Assembly (NCBI RefSeq): GCF_964355755.1
Contig: NC_092677.1
Location: 9,074,601 to 9,138,600, forward strand
Length of the DNA: 64,000 nt
Direction of reading: 5' to 3'
Source of the DNA: Antedon mediterranea
Taxonomy: Eukaryota; Echinodermata; Crinoidea; Comatulida; Antedonidae
The stretch's first letter is position 1. The number at the start of each line of letters is the position of its first letter. Under the pieces are notes generated by a model, which saw only the letters and a program-made list of their open reading frames with translations, was not told where the DNA came from and did no database searches. This document shows, one piece after another, positions 23,560 to 36,100 of the stretch. Made by a program: the position numbers and the translations under genes.

Positions 23560-26500
23560 ATGTAACGTTACAAAATCCGAGGTGACTGCTTAGCTAGCTG
23601 AGTTCGTACATATAATAATCGCAATTGTCTTATTCTCGGCTGATCATTGGACCGTTTAGTTGGTTACAAGAATTGCCGTTTTGATCATCGTTGTTATCAT
23701 TTTAATTCCCTAATTAATTTTTTTCAACAAATCAATGCTAAAATACTACGTCATAAATTGTTAAAATCATAATTATAATATTATTCTATGAATTTGTACT
23801 TCAAATAAACATAATTTAATCAATCTGCGCTTAACTACAACCCAGACGAAAATTATTCTTAGTACCAAATGTGCCGGTTTCATCAAACATGGCTAAGTCC
23901 GCGAAAAATTTGAAATCATAAATCGCTATAATGTACTAAAGTATTCAAAATAGGTACAAACTAGTTTCATTAATTACACACTTGTTTGATTGTTTTTTAA
24001 TCTGTACATAGTATTCACTCGGTACCAGTCTGGGCAATGTGGTCAACAATAATGTAATGTGAGGCAACATGGGAGGGCCCGGGTGGGTTTGAAATAGGCC
24101 TATTTTAGGCCTACGTTTTGATAATTGTGCGACAACAGAGGCATTGATGCAAGTAAGGTTTTTTAAGTTTAACAATTTCATGGACAATATTAGGCCTATA
24201 ATGAATATAAACACCTGCGACATAATTAATACATGCTCAGCAAGTAGCACTATTCTGAGCATGAGTATCTGGGCGCCCCTGGGCATTATGTCTTATAGCA
24301 TCCGAATACTGTAAAGAAAAACACACAGACAAGTTCAATTTTATTAATTAGATAATACTTCCTGTTCTGTAATATCAGTGCAGGTCACAGGGAGGTCATC
24401 ATTCTATAGGGCAAGGTGTGTTGGTCTGTGTCCGGTAGGTCACCGTATTTAATGTTAATGCCATTTGCGATTACTGTCTGTAGGCCTATAAGGTTTTGTA
24501 GGACTAGTATTTTATACATCGAATTTTAAATAATTTACAGTTAGGCCTAATTCTAAAACCGTAGACCTAAGAGTGACTCTTTGATTCCCAACTTTTACAC
24601 ACAATACCGGTATTAATCGTACCCCACACTCAACATTTCTCCTTCTGTAGCCCATACCCACAACACACCCAAAATACGTATCCGCGCCAAAATTGAACGC
24701 TTTAGCAAACCCGACCACGTGTTGGCATTTAGTCATTGTGTCAGAACTTGATGCTAATTATGAGGGCGCACCATCATATAATTATTAGAAATATATAATA
24801 AGTAGGCCTTCAATACTTGGTAACAACACCACGTACATTAAAAAGGCAATAATTTAATTTAACAAATATAATAACTTATCCATGACTTGGTGTGAATAAT
24901 AAATATTAGGCCTAATAAACTGTGTGTTAAAATTGTCTAAAAATAAATGCGAATGAATAATGATATGATAAGTTAAAATTCACAGAAGGTAATGACATGA
25001 TCTGGTTGTTTCTCTGCCATTTTGTATTTAATTCCTCCTTGTTACAATTACATCCTAAAATGCGACTCGGTGTAGGTTGTTTTTTCTGTTTTAAAGAAAT
25101 CAATTTTGTACTCTGAAAGAAAAAAAATCATCAACGATTGTTGAATTGCCATTTTAACTTCACACTTTAACCAAACAATGAAGTGCTGTCTAGGTTATCA
25201 GAAATTATCCATCGTATTTTGTAGCTCATTACATAAGTAGAAAACAGGAAGGACAGCATTTCAAACTTCAGTCCTTTCCACCACCAATGAGATGTATTAA
25301 AGTGGGGAAGATTTTAATATGATACGGTATTCACTTGTTTGTTCTGTTGGTTCGTTGCATCAAAATGTTGAAGCTTCTTGTTTTGAGTAGGTCAACGGTT
25401 ATCAACTTTCTCTCTTCCATGGCCGGCATTTGTCACTCTGTTGGCCTGACACTGAGTATCCTCCTCTGTCTGAGTAAATAGAATTGGCCGGAAATCGAAA
25501 CCTGCCAGAGTACTCTTCCAAATAAGTAATTTGCCTAAAAACATGTCAGCCAAAAATCAAGAACATCTGAGTTTTAATGCGCATGTGTTAACTCGTTACC
25601 TCTGTCTGCTGCTGAAATCTACTTTCTGTTTTAGGATGAACACTTCCAGGGTAGTAAGTTGTGTCCGGAAATCGTGTCCAGTCGTGGAATCCGCCAAACA
25701 ATTGGTACTCAGTTGACATCCAGGGGCATGGTAAATAAAAGACACATGTTGGCCTAAAGTTTCTAACAACATCGTCTGCAACAAACCGATTGACAGATGG
25801 ATTGTGAAATCCACTCCACCTGTTTGAGTGTTATTTTAACTAGAACTAACATAAAAAATGTAAAATCTTGTTATGTTAGGTCACGTCATGCATTACGTTG
25901 TCTGGTTCGTTTCCCATCGGCTACGAAGGTCAACGTGTTGTGGGAGAATGTGTAATCATCACTACCCTTCTCAACAAAAGGTGTTATCTGTTTTAGTCAC
26001 GGTGTATCTTTCCATGCATGCTCTCTGTACATTTAGACGTTGCCACCAGCTGCCATGACATGTATACAATGTCCAGGTGTCTAGAGTATCTTTAAAGAAT
26101 ATTCGACCAACAACAGTATTCAGCAGGTACAGTGTCATGTTATATCACACAATATTTCTATTGTAAAACAAATCTTCCCAATTGGAAGTAAATTTGAATA
26201 AAAACTGTTTTAGAGTCTAGTCGGTCCTCTTCCTCGCCTTTTCCCATACCTTCTCCTAAACAATAGGCCTACTCGGTAAAATTTGAGAAAAAAATGTTTT
26301 TGCATTATTGATAGGGCATAATGATGAAAAAGATTAAAGCGATTGCTTAAACTTTCAGGGATCCGGGTTTAAGTCCTGTTCCAGTACAGCTTTTAATCCC
26401 AATAACTTCCAGAAATCCTCTGGTTTCAGAACAACAAATACAAACAACGACATGTTGGATATGCTACATTAGTTTGCAGATTTTAACCTTGTCTTTGTTT

Positions 26501-26632
26501 GCGCAGACATGATTAGTAAGTAACAAAGATTTATATGTACATGCAGATGTTCATCTAATAAAGGATATCGTCAATGTTATATCATTACAATTATAATACT
26601 TGCATAATAAGGCTGAGTACATGCTGCCATTC
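23560..26632. other. Stretch without a recognisable gene
   Basis: Six TAGGCCTA copies cluster at about 24095-24910. At 24600-24740 the sequence is CpG-richer and holds CACGTG and GGCGCGG, but no exon boundary was found. Around 26340-26400 GGGTTTAAGTCC resembles a SINE B box without a matching A box. Open frames at 23945-24286, 24512-24736, 25531-25716 and 25873-26058 look like chance. Confidence 0.35.
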
Positions 26633-26885
26633 GGAGTAGCGATAGCCTAGTGGTAGGAAATTGACATACAGAAAGACCCGGGTTAAATTGTCGATAAAAA
26701 CTCCCATTCAATGGAGGACAAGTCGGTGTGGAAAGGAACTGACCACCATACCACATATTACCCGAGTCTTGTCGTTTGGTATAGTAGAGGAGGGAACTTG
26801 GGACTGCATAATGACAGTTGTGACTGGGATCAGTCCATTACTGCATCATCATTTGTTCGACTAAAGGTTTTAATGTATCATGTGT
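26633..26885 (+). mobile_element. Second tRNA-derived SINE family, decayed copy
   Basis: The head GGAGTAGCGATAGCCTAGTG contains an A-box-like TAGCCTAGTGG. After 34 nt comes CGGGTTAAATTGTC, a degraded B box. The body is unrelated to the SINE at 18001, and no clear A-rich tail follows. The open frame across it (26661-26864) is a by-product. Confidence 0.5.
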
Positions 26886-27354
26886 AAGGTAATTAGTTGT
26901 TACCTATTTAGTAATTGTAAAATAAACACAAACATTCTGTTTAGATGGCGCACCATGCTAGTATCATTTTGTCTTTATTTCATAAACTTGGCTTTTGATA
27001 CTTTATAGTGATACATATCTTCTCCAAACGTCATGTGTTTTATAATTCAACATCGTTAATCGTTGATATCCAATTATAAAGTTAGATTTGAATCTTTGTT
27101 TTCCAAATTAGGTATCAATCAAAACTGTAAAGAATATCCACAGAAATTCCAAACTTACATTTAAAATATTCGTTTATTTAAATAATGGTGACAATTTAAT
27201 TTTTGATTAAAAAATTATGTATGAAAAGAGTTATCAATTTAACAATGCAGCTTAGAAAGAAATAAGTGAGTTTAGTTGGAAAGATGGAGCATTCGTTTTC
27301 CTGTGTCAATCAATATGCATTTACGTACGGTTTGAAAGTTTTATATACTTTTTC

Positions 27355-27514
27355 CTAAAACAATAATGAAGTTTGTGGTGACGGATCCCAATTTGGATTA
27401 CTTAAAAGAAAGTGCTTACCTGGTATACAACTAGTCACTGTAGAAGAGGATGATAATGAAATAGAATTTAGTAAGAAACTTCCTTCTATGGACGTGTGGA
27501 GTCATTTCAAATAA
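27355..27514 (+). pseudogene. Coding-like fragment of unknown origin
   Basis: One frame stays open from after a stop at 27352 to a stop at 27512-27514. It reads like protein: GLLKRKCLPGIQ, then LVTVEEDDNEIEFSKKLPSM, then DVWSHFK. It has acidic and basic clusters and no in-frame ATG near its start. A second frame from ATG at 27366 is open for 23 codons. The final DVWSHF faintly resembles the SxVWxHF opening of BED zinc fingers, but no cysteine pairs follow. It may be a terminal exon or a decayed transposon fragment. Confidence 0.3.
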
Positions 27515-27958
27515 TAGTTTCAAGGCCCAACTATGAGAAACCATAAGAACTCAGCTCCACTTTAACCAACATCAACTGGAATGAGAACGTAACCGACAGT
27601 CTGAAAATATGATAAATAAGACAAAAGGGATTAAAAGTACTTGTGATTTTTATAAAAACAAATATTCACCAACACTATAATTTCAACAGTACAAATTAAA
27701 TGATGGTGTTTAGGCCTAATATCATTCGAAATGCCTTTGTTTTCACACATCCAGACACCAACAAATCAATCAATGCAGCAATTGTTGTCTTTATAGTAGC
27801 AATGCATCTAATGTAAATCGAAAAATACAGGAAACATTTCCATTTAATTAAAAATGTTGATTATGATTGACTAATCAATCAGAATTTGAAGTAGGAACAT
27901 AGTCTTGAACTGCATGTTTGGCTATATAATTCATTTCATTTAATTCATTTCACTATAG

Positions 27959-28342
27959 TTACCGTAAAACCAAAAGAAGCCCCTTTTCGAAATCGAAGAA
28001 AGCCCTCCTCTTTGGTCTGCAAAAGTAATCTCGAAAGGAAGCCCCCCCCCCCCCCCCGGGCTTCTTCTTAAAGATAGAGACTATTTGTTCAAAGGAACAA
28101 GATGTTTCAATGCCAAATAACTTGATGCAGATATAATGTAAGATTGAGTTTATACAGACATTTGTGTTACAGTTTAAAATAGTATTTTGATCACAAAAAG
28201 AAATGTAAAATTGGCAGGTATTATGTCTCAAAAAGTAGCAAATCAAAAAATTTACACCATTCATATCGAATCTTTAGTTTCCAAATGAAGCCCACCAAAG
28301 AGTACTAAAAAAGAAGCCCATGGGCATAAGGTTTTACGGTAA
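27959..28342. mobile_element. MITE with CCGTAAAACC ends
   Basis: The ends are TTACCGTAAAACC (27959-27971) and GGTTTTACGGTAA (28330-28342), a perfect 13 bp inverted pair that includes a possible TA target duplication. Subterminal AAAAGAAGCCC also occurs inverted (GGGCTTCTT) and direct near the right end. The interior holds a run of 16 C at 28042-28057 and no transposase. A long minus-strand open frame over it is an artefact. Confidence 0.85.
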
Positions 28343-28360
28343 TTTGTAGTGATACTGTTA

Positions 28361-28399
28361 GGCATGCCACCTAACAGTGATACTATTAGGTGGCATGCC
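28361..28399. repeat. Short hairpin with GGCATGCCACCTAA arms
   Basis: GGCATGCCACCTAA (28361-28374) and TTAGGTGGCATGCC (28386-28399) pair perfectly over 14 bp around an 11 nt loop. The phrase GTGATACTRTTAGG also occurs twice as a direct repeat, so the structure may have arisen by local inverted duplication. It lies 18 bp beyond the preceding MITE. Confidence 0.85.
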
Positions 28400-29338
28400 A
28401 CATTGGCAACAATGCTCACTGAAACGGTTCAAGAGCAATCAGAGATGCCTCCTATTAAATTTAATATTATTAAGCCCCGTTTTTATATTTATATTGTTTA
28501 AAGTGTACCAAATAGGGAATTGTCTATTGTAATATTATATTATTGTTATAGAAAGTTATTTAGTTTTCATTTTGTGACAACAAAAGTTACGATTTAGCCA
28601 ATCAAAATTAGAAAAATATTTAAAGATTTTCCAGAATTGGGATCCTTTAAAATTTCATTGAGTCTTCTCCGTGAACATGCAGCTTTGGTTTAACATTCGT
28701 AAAGATCCGCCTTTAGTTTAAAATTCTTCATTCAATATTTCTTTGGGCTTCAGTATCAACACGTATTATTACAAAATTGTTATTTTTTAAATAATTCCAG
28801 TATATAGTGGTATACTCCCCCCTTTTTTTTGTTTGGCATGCACGGGTGTTTTATTGATGCAATATTTGAATGCGAAGACTTTAGATTGAGGGAGGTTGAT
28901 TTTTCTAACATGTTTATATGCACCAGACAATTGAATTATATCAACAATTTATTTTTCAATATTCTTCAAAAAAGTTGTCAAGAGCTTCAATATAACACAT
29001 ACATTGGTATCTGTTTAAACACGGCTGTCCTGTACGTTATAATTACACTTTCGTTAGAATAATTGGTTGAGTTCAATCATAGTGTAGACTTCATCAAAAC
29101 TAGAGCAACTTATATTTAACTTGATCGATTCAGTTTTAGTTGGTGGTTTTCAACCTGTCGCTTAATGTCAAGCTTTTTTTTTAAAGTTAACTTTCTGTTC
29201 ATGTCTGGCTTAAAATAACAATGAAAGTTTTATGATTTTACCATAATCTTACCAACTAACTCCACCTATCTGTTCTATAAGATAAAAATAAATAAATGGA
29301 TAAATCGGATCGTTATACGCGATTCACACGGTCCGAAC

Positions 29339-29638
29339 ATGATCTCAGCTGATGTTCGGATACCGCCACCAGTGCTAATAGTTACATTATTACACAAGGC
29401 ACATTCATATGGTCCTAATCATGACTTTAGGGAGCTTTCGATTTTGCGACGACTTGGACCTATGATTCATGACGTCACATATCGGAAGCCTACTATTTGC
29501 ATACTGTACGTTGAGTTTGGCATTTTTTCTTTCGTCCGACCGTCGTTTGTTCAACTCAATATCCAAATGGATTTACTGTTTACACATTTCTCAGAGTGGA
29601 TGAAAAATGACGTAATGCAACATTTACATAAGTCATGA
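29339..29638 (+). other. Unassigned 99-codon ORF in a CRE-containing segment
   Basis: An ATG-initiated frame of 99 codons (MISADVRIPPPVLIVTLL...) lies in a segment less AT-rich than its surroundings. Inside it is a full palindromic CRE, TGACGTCA, at 29470-29477, and a half-site-like TGACGTAA near 29608. I see no domain. It may be a promoter or first-exon region and not a protein gene. Confidence 0.15.
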
Positions 29639-29656
29639 ATTCTAAATCGCAAATCG

Positions 29657-29695
29657 ACAGCGCCTTCTCTAATGTGAGACATTTGAAGGCGCTGT
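29657..29695. repeat. Hairpin with ACAGCGCCTTC arms
   Basis: ACAGCGCCTTC (29657-29667) and GAAGGCGCTGT (29685-29695) form a perfect 11 bp stem with a 17 nt loop. The GC-rich stem is unusual for this DNA. No T-run follows to suggest a terminator. Confidence 0.8.
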
Positions 29696-29817
29696 AGGCC
29701 TACTGTGGATGCCGTGGCTCTAAAGAATCTCTATTAATTCAGGAAAATTACAGTACGGTATATCACACTGTCGTCAACTTCGTTTTTTATCATGAATCTA
29801 GAAATTCTGTCAGTGTT

Positions 29818-30008
29818 AAGCTCTGTCTACACTATCAAATATATATACTATACGCCATTATGATGATGATATCAAACTAGTTTGATGGTACTATTAAACT
29901 TTATGTGACAAAAGTGTGCCCATATATGGACATGATGATGTCATATCACTACCATATTTGTGAATATCACTTTTTGTCACATAAAGTGTGATAGTGCAGA
30001 CAGAGCTT
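29818..30008. mobile_element. MITE of the GCTCTGTCTACACTATCA family, longest copy
   Basis: The ends AAGCTCTGTCTACACTATCA and TGATAGTGCAGACAGAGCTT are inverted with one mismatch. The interior contains nested inverted segments (AACTTTATGTGACAAAA against TTTTTGTCACATAAAGT) and the palindrome ATCAAACTAGTTTGAT. It is non-coding. Related copies are at 47129, 48092 and 54814. Confidence 0.9.
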
Positions 30009-33000
30009 TAGAAAATTCTATGCACGAAAACATTATTTGACGTTTCAACTTCCACTGGGTATACATTAACATTCAGATATGATCACAACATTGACGGCAT
30101 CACGTCTAACGAAACCAATATGATCCCTCAAATTAATGACAGAGTTCAAATGTCGCGTGTTCTAATGTTTCATAATGTTAAAAAAATAACATGGTTAGCG
30201 TTATTATTCCAGTCGTATGTACATACAACATTAACTGTCTATCAACTGGCAAACATGACGGTGGCGAAAAGTAAATTAATACAATCTCTCAAAATGACAA
30301 GTCAAATTTCAAAATGTTCTGAATGTTCTAAAAATCTTATTAGCATGAACATGTATGTACATAACAACAGTCAGTCTATCTATCGCGTGGCAAACACATT
30401 GGAAAAAATGAATTGAATATTATGACCTCTCAACGTTATAACGGAGGTCAATTGTCAAATCATGGAACAGTGAGATTACCTGGTCAAAATGTTTATCATT
30501 TCAGAATGTTCTGAAAATAGCATATTTAACAACAACATTCAGACTTGCTATGATTTGAAATACATGATGATTATTATTGCATGTCAGGAGTTATCGTTTT
30601 GTAAAATGTTCAAAAAGAAGGAGTAGCCTATAGTTTAGAATTTCAAAGGGTCTTCTATCAAAAATCCTTGAAAATGAACGCGTAGAAACAAAAAAGAAAA
30701 CTAAAAATGTAATATATTATGCAAAAGTAGAAATGGAGTGTACGTGTGTTTCAGTTCTGACAGAAACAATCCTTGGATGAATAACCTATAGTTATACCTC
30801 CGTGAATAATGCATCCATTGTAAACATATGTAGGCCTATGGATGTCGTTCAGCAACATTGAAAATTTAAATAGTAAGGGAGAAGAGGTGGTGAAGGGAGG
30901 CAATACCTTTTCTTTAATGCGACTAGTACTCGAATTAATTCATATGGTATGCATACATTGCCTTTGTATAACCCGTGAAAAGAATTTAAAGAAAAGAAAA
31001 TTATAAACCGTAAATAGGGGACGTTATTTAAAAATGAATTTACATTAATGAAAAAATAGAACACAGAACATGTTTCGTCTGAGTGAATAAAAGAACATTT
31101 ATAATGTTAATGAAGTCAAGAAGTTTTGCCAAAAACAACTGGTTGCTTGAAAAAGTTTTTTTTAGATCTAATATTTCTAGATTCCAAACATTAGGTTAAA
31201 ATGTCACAGATAAAAAACTGAGGAATATTTAACCCTAAGATAATAAAATTGTAAATTAGGAACACTTTCGTGATTTATTATAGTCATCATAACTAGGCTA
31301 AGTATGTACCACATACGCTCGCCTCTAACTTGGTCTAAAGTGATTTTGTTTGTTTGTCTGTTTCTTTATTTCCATTCACAAAATCATAAACATACATAAA
31401 TAATCACTACGAAACAATCTAATGTTTAAAAAATCTGATATAAAGATAATAGAAACGACATCTTGGAAAAGCATCATGAAAAATTGTAAAAAACAAACGC
31501 CAAGTTTTAAAATTTGTTTCAAAAGAAACACTACAAAATGATGTAAATATTTTAATTTGAAAACAAAATCTAAGACGGATTGCTTTGCTCTACCTTAACT
31601 ACTTTAGAGGAAAAAGTACAATCAATGCAATCTGTTAGATTAGCCGGAACAATGAAGTCTACCCTTGTCACAACTCAAATTTAACTTTTGTTTAAAACCA
31701 TGAAAGTGGTATATATTAGTATCTCATACCAGTATTGCTATTCACATTTGGCCGAAAACAATGGTTTGTCAAACAGTATACATTATGCAAGTTAAAGTAC
31801 TTTACTGGTTCTTCAGCAAAATAACAGGAACTTGTATGTCAAAACAATATCCTATAGAGGCTCGTTATAAAAACTGGTTTAAATGTAACGCACGCTCCCA
31901 ACTCTCTGTACACCACCCTAAATCATTATATTGTGTCTATGACCTCTGACATCACAATATAACTATAATTCGTCAGGACACTCTTTGAATGTTATTGAAT
32001 TTGAAGTCATTTCAGTTGGTAACATTTTGGTCTGTTCTAAGTAGGCCTACCTAAAACAAAATAAATAATAACTCTGTCTCATAATCGCTCAAAACCAGCC
32101 CTTTTAAACAACAAGGCTATATACATGGCTGCAGTTGCCTGCTCAAGTTTGAGTTAGTGTTTACCGACCGACCGACCGACCAACCAACCGGCACAGTGAG
32201 CTGTAGAATCGCGTTTGAACGTGACTAAAAACAAGAAAATTGATTTGGAACATTTTATGTTCCAACACAATCTTTATGCTAAATTATTCCTCTATCAGAC
32301 TTATTTGTAAACAATACTTTTAATACTTCTCAAAGATAATAAAAATAATTATATATTTTAAAACTAGTACCGATAATTTTTGGAGACCTAATAATAACGT
32401 ACTCGAATGGAATATTCACTCTCTACAAATATATTTTTACTTCGAACCTTCGAATTAAAAGATAACACAGTGAAAACAATATTGTCTAGATTATTCAGGC
32501 ATGTGATGTTTTATCAAATTGTGTTGTCTATCTCAACTTTGTTTGCTATGGAGTTATTACACTTTTTAAAGATATTTGCGTGTGGTGTTTTTGGTACAAA
32601 CATTAGAAATGTTACTTTAAAATGAGCTCAGAAGAGCTGGAGTTAGATTTAACAAACGTGCTTGGCGAAAACTTTGTTTTAAACCAAAATGTTTATTCAG
32701 GTTTAAAAATAACCTAAGCAAATATTTGTTTCGAAATGTTTTCTTAAATATTAATTTGATTTTAATTGGTCCATTCGAACCGCTTTGATACATAATGCGT
32801 CCGCGTAAAGTACGCACATCCTTGACTGAATTATTTAACAAATCATGATTATGACGATGGTAAATCGCAGTAATATAAATACAGTATAACGATGACTGAA
32901 GATGATTATGATTATTTTGGTTATAACTATTTACTGTATATCTTCTTGAAAAATAAAAGAGTTTAAACCGGATTTAAATTAAGGGACGAAATAAGCAAAC

Positions 33001-33108
33001 ATTAAAGATACCAAACATAAATTCTGTGATAAAAGTGTGATTTATTGAATTTAAACAGAAAGAAATAACGAAAAAATGAATATAAAAATACAGGTGAAAC
33101 TGACTTAC
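30009..33108. other. AT-rich stretch without a recognisable gene
   Basis: A 98-codon ATG frame at 30120-30416 is the longest here. It has no recognisable domain and stays unassigned. A short (GACC)n run lies at about 32163-32190. Other frames look like chance. Confidence 0.35.
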
Positions 33109-33167
33109 CGTAACTGCTGTGTACGGCGTAGCAACTAATGTTGTATGATCGATTGGTTTATTGGACT
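33109..33167 (-). CDS. Candidate 59 nt internal exon
   Basis: On the minus strand TACATTTAG precedes 59 nt ending GCAGTTACG before GTAAGTCAG, a very strong donor. Only one frame is open, reading SNKPIDHTTLVATPYTAVT and ending in phase 0. It contains several CpGs in otherwise CpG-poor DNA. The acceptor has a weak pyrimidine tract. I do not recognise the protein. Confidence 0.3.
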
Positions 33168-36100
33168 CTAAATGTATTTTAATTTTGCATAAAACCGCAA
33201 TCAATAAACCGCAACCATATTTATTGATAGTCTAACAACCACACAGTTTATTTTCTCTATTCGAACTGTCTGTCATCGCTTTACGTCCGTTCCGACTGCT
33301 AAAATAGTTTTTAAATACCGTTTACTTCCAAGCTGATATATAAATATTGATTTAGTTGTTTAAAAGTTCTGTTTAATACGAAAAAATGTCCAAATATGCC
33401 TAATTATTCTTTTAAATAGTATTTGCTGAAAAGACAATTACAAAATTAGTAACGTTTTACGTAGATGTACAGTAACCTTATGTACAATAATATAAAAAAA
33501 GATTGTTTCCTTTATTAAGTAGACAAATTTAAAATAGAACAAAACAGTAAACTAAAAAAAAAATTTACGAAAACATAATCATCAAAACAAATTATAGTAA
33601 CATACAATCACATATTGTAGGCCTACAGTTTGTTTTAAACTTTATTCTTATTTAATAATTTAGGAATTTACATTTTTCGTCACATAGGCCTACCGTTCTT
33701 CCGTATGTGTACACAATATATACGGTAAGTGTTATGAAAGTAATTTTTAAAGTACGTTTTATTCATTAATTCTATTTCTTAAAATATCCAAACTAGAAAC
33801 TGCGAGATGTTTCCTGTCTGCAATACACGACTATTACACTGTACCCTACCTACATATTTAACGGAATCTAACCCTCTAAATTTCAATTAATTGAATATAT
33901 TTGGATTCCAGGATCAGGGAAAATTTTCATTTAAAAATTTTGTTTAGCAATATTGCTAATCAAACTGATTTTTAAGTCCAAAAACATAGTTTTGTATTGT
34001 ATTTTTTGCTACACAATTTTCAAAATGTGTAGCAATAAGGTTGTTTTGTATAGCTTTTTGCTACGCTACACTGGCGAAAATGTTCCCTGAGGATAGCGAC
34101 ACTGTATCTTCAATAGTAAACATGGACGTCCAGTGCTTTTTATAGTTTGCTGTTCTTGGTGTTGGTTCCTTTTGGTCTATATTTTTATACTAGTTTTGAT
34201 AAAATGTTTATTGTTGGTTTTTTGGATAAATAAAGAAATTGTGTATATGTAGGTATGAAATGAAAGTTACTAAAGTGGTTGCCGGCGGGTGGATAATTTA
34301 TTAGTATGATGTGTTTATTTTCCGTAGACTGTAGCATCTTTTTTCCTGTGAGTTATGGAAGCACGTTCATCTAACATATATATTTCACATAGTTTATTCA
34401 ATAATTTGGTAATTGCTTTTTAGAAAATCCGAAAGGTAAGTGTGTGTAGAATTTCAAAGTCGCTTGGAAAATTGTTAACAAATGACAAAACTACAACATA
34501 AATATATATAAAAGTGTATTATGAACCTACCCTCATAAGAATATAAGTTGAATGATCATTGTGTTAATGTTCTTATCGTTTATGTCTGCGATAGAATAAA
34601 ATAGATAGAAAGACAAGATATTTTCGTCGTTTTTAAGTAGGCCTACAAATAAAAACGGTGATCAGCAAACCGAAAAGTAAACTTCTAAATTTACCAAATA
34701 TTCCATCCAGTTGATCGATTGCGACAGGATATACACGAAAGCTTAAGTTCGCAATCACTACATCTAAGTCGGTTACAGCAACAGTTACAGTTGTTTTGCT
34801 TTAATGTATTATCGGTATATTTAAACTCACAAAGATAAAAAATATATTATTCGTAATTATAGACTAATACTTTAATGGCTACTGAAAATTAATAATCCTA
34901 AATACTAGGAATGAATTAACAACGTGGTCTACAAACAACCCATTATAAATTCAGAAAACTACCGGTATTTGACTTAAGCCTACGTGTCGAATCTTGAATA
35001 GGAGCGGGCTGGTTAGGATTCAGGAACAGTAGAATTAATTGTCCCAAACCTGATACCGAGTATTATTGGTTAGTGCACTTATAGATAACATTATAGCAGG
35101 CCTAACTTGTGTTGCCCTCAAATCAAACGTGTTACTACCATATGGTGATAATGATATGTTTACCTAAAAGGCTTGGGGAAATTAATATAAGCAAAAAGTT
35201 TCTGTCAAGTCTGCAATTTCCGTAAAAAGATTATTTATTCAATGCAATAATAGGTCTAATTGAATTCCTGACAGTAACGGTAATTTTTAATAGAAGTTAG
35301 GGAGGTGAAGTGGGACGGGGGGATTTCAACTTTATATGTATTAAGGTGTATTAAAGCTGAATCCATCGCAAAAACCAAAAAAAAGATTGACTTTGACTAA
35401 AAGATTTGTGTTTCTTTTTTAAAATTATTTTTTCTTCTTGCTTCAGCGGTATGAATATGAAGACAGTAATTGCATTGTAATACAATCGATTATTTAATAA
35501 ATTAATACATAACTAAACTTTGGATCTATTAATATATTAATTTCGAAGGTCATACCCTGTGCACGTTGTAAATAGTGTACCGAGCAAACGCTGTGGTATC
35601 AATGAGCATTGCAAGTCTACAAACCTTCCAATGAGACGTCAAAATAGTCAAAAGTTAACATTTATTTCTCTTATCGTAAATTTGAAATTAAAAGAGAAAA
35701 TAGAAAAAATGCCAAGCTTGTGAGAGGCAGATAATCAGAGAAAAGAACCACAGGACAACACGGAGACCGGAAACTTTAAAAAAAACTTTGGAGACTTACA
35801 ATGTCAGAGTGCCAAAAGAGTAACATATAAAAATATATTTTACTTTGACTACACAAAAATCAATGCAAAACAAAATAACAGCCCAATGGCGAACTCGTAA
35901 GAGATAGTTCGTTTCAGTAAAAAGATTTTCAAAAGTGTGGTTTGCAATAACTGCATCAGATCTTTCGATCTTTCCTTTCGAAAAAAAATGATTTTATACA
36001 GGTAACAGATTAAACTTAAAACCAACGTAATTAATTTTTAAAATTTTTATTTTGAAATTGTTTTTGAAAATACGTATACATATTGATATACACTTTCTCT

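Noticed and set aside
27959-28264. 101-codon minus-strand frame with a glycine run
   Set aside because: It is entirely inside the CCGTAAAACC-ended MITE; the glycines come from the C-run.
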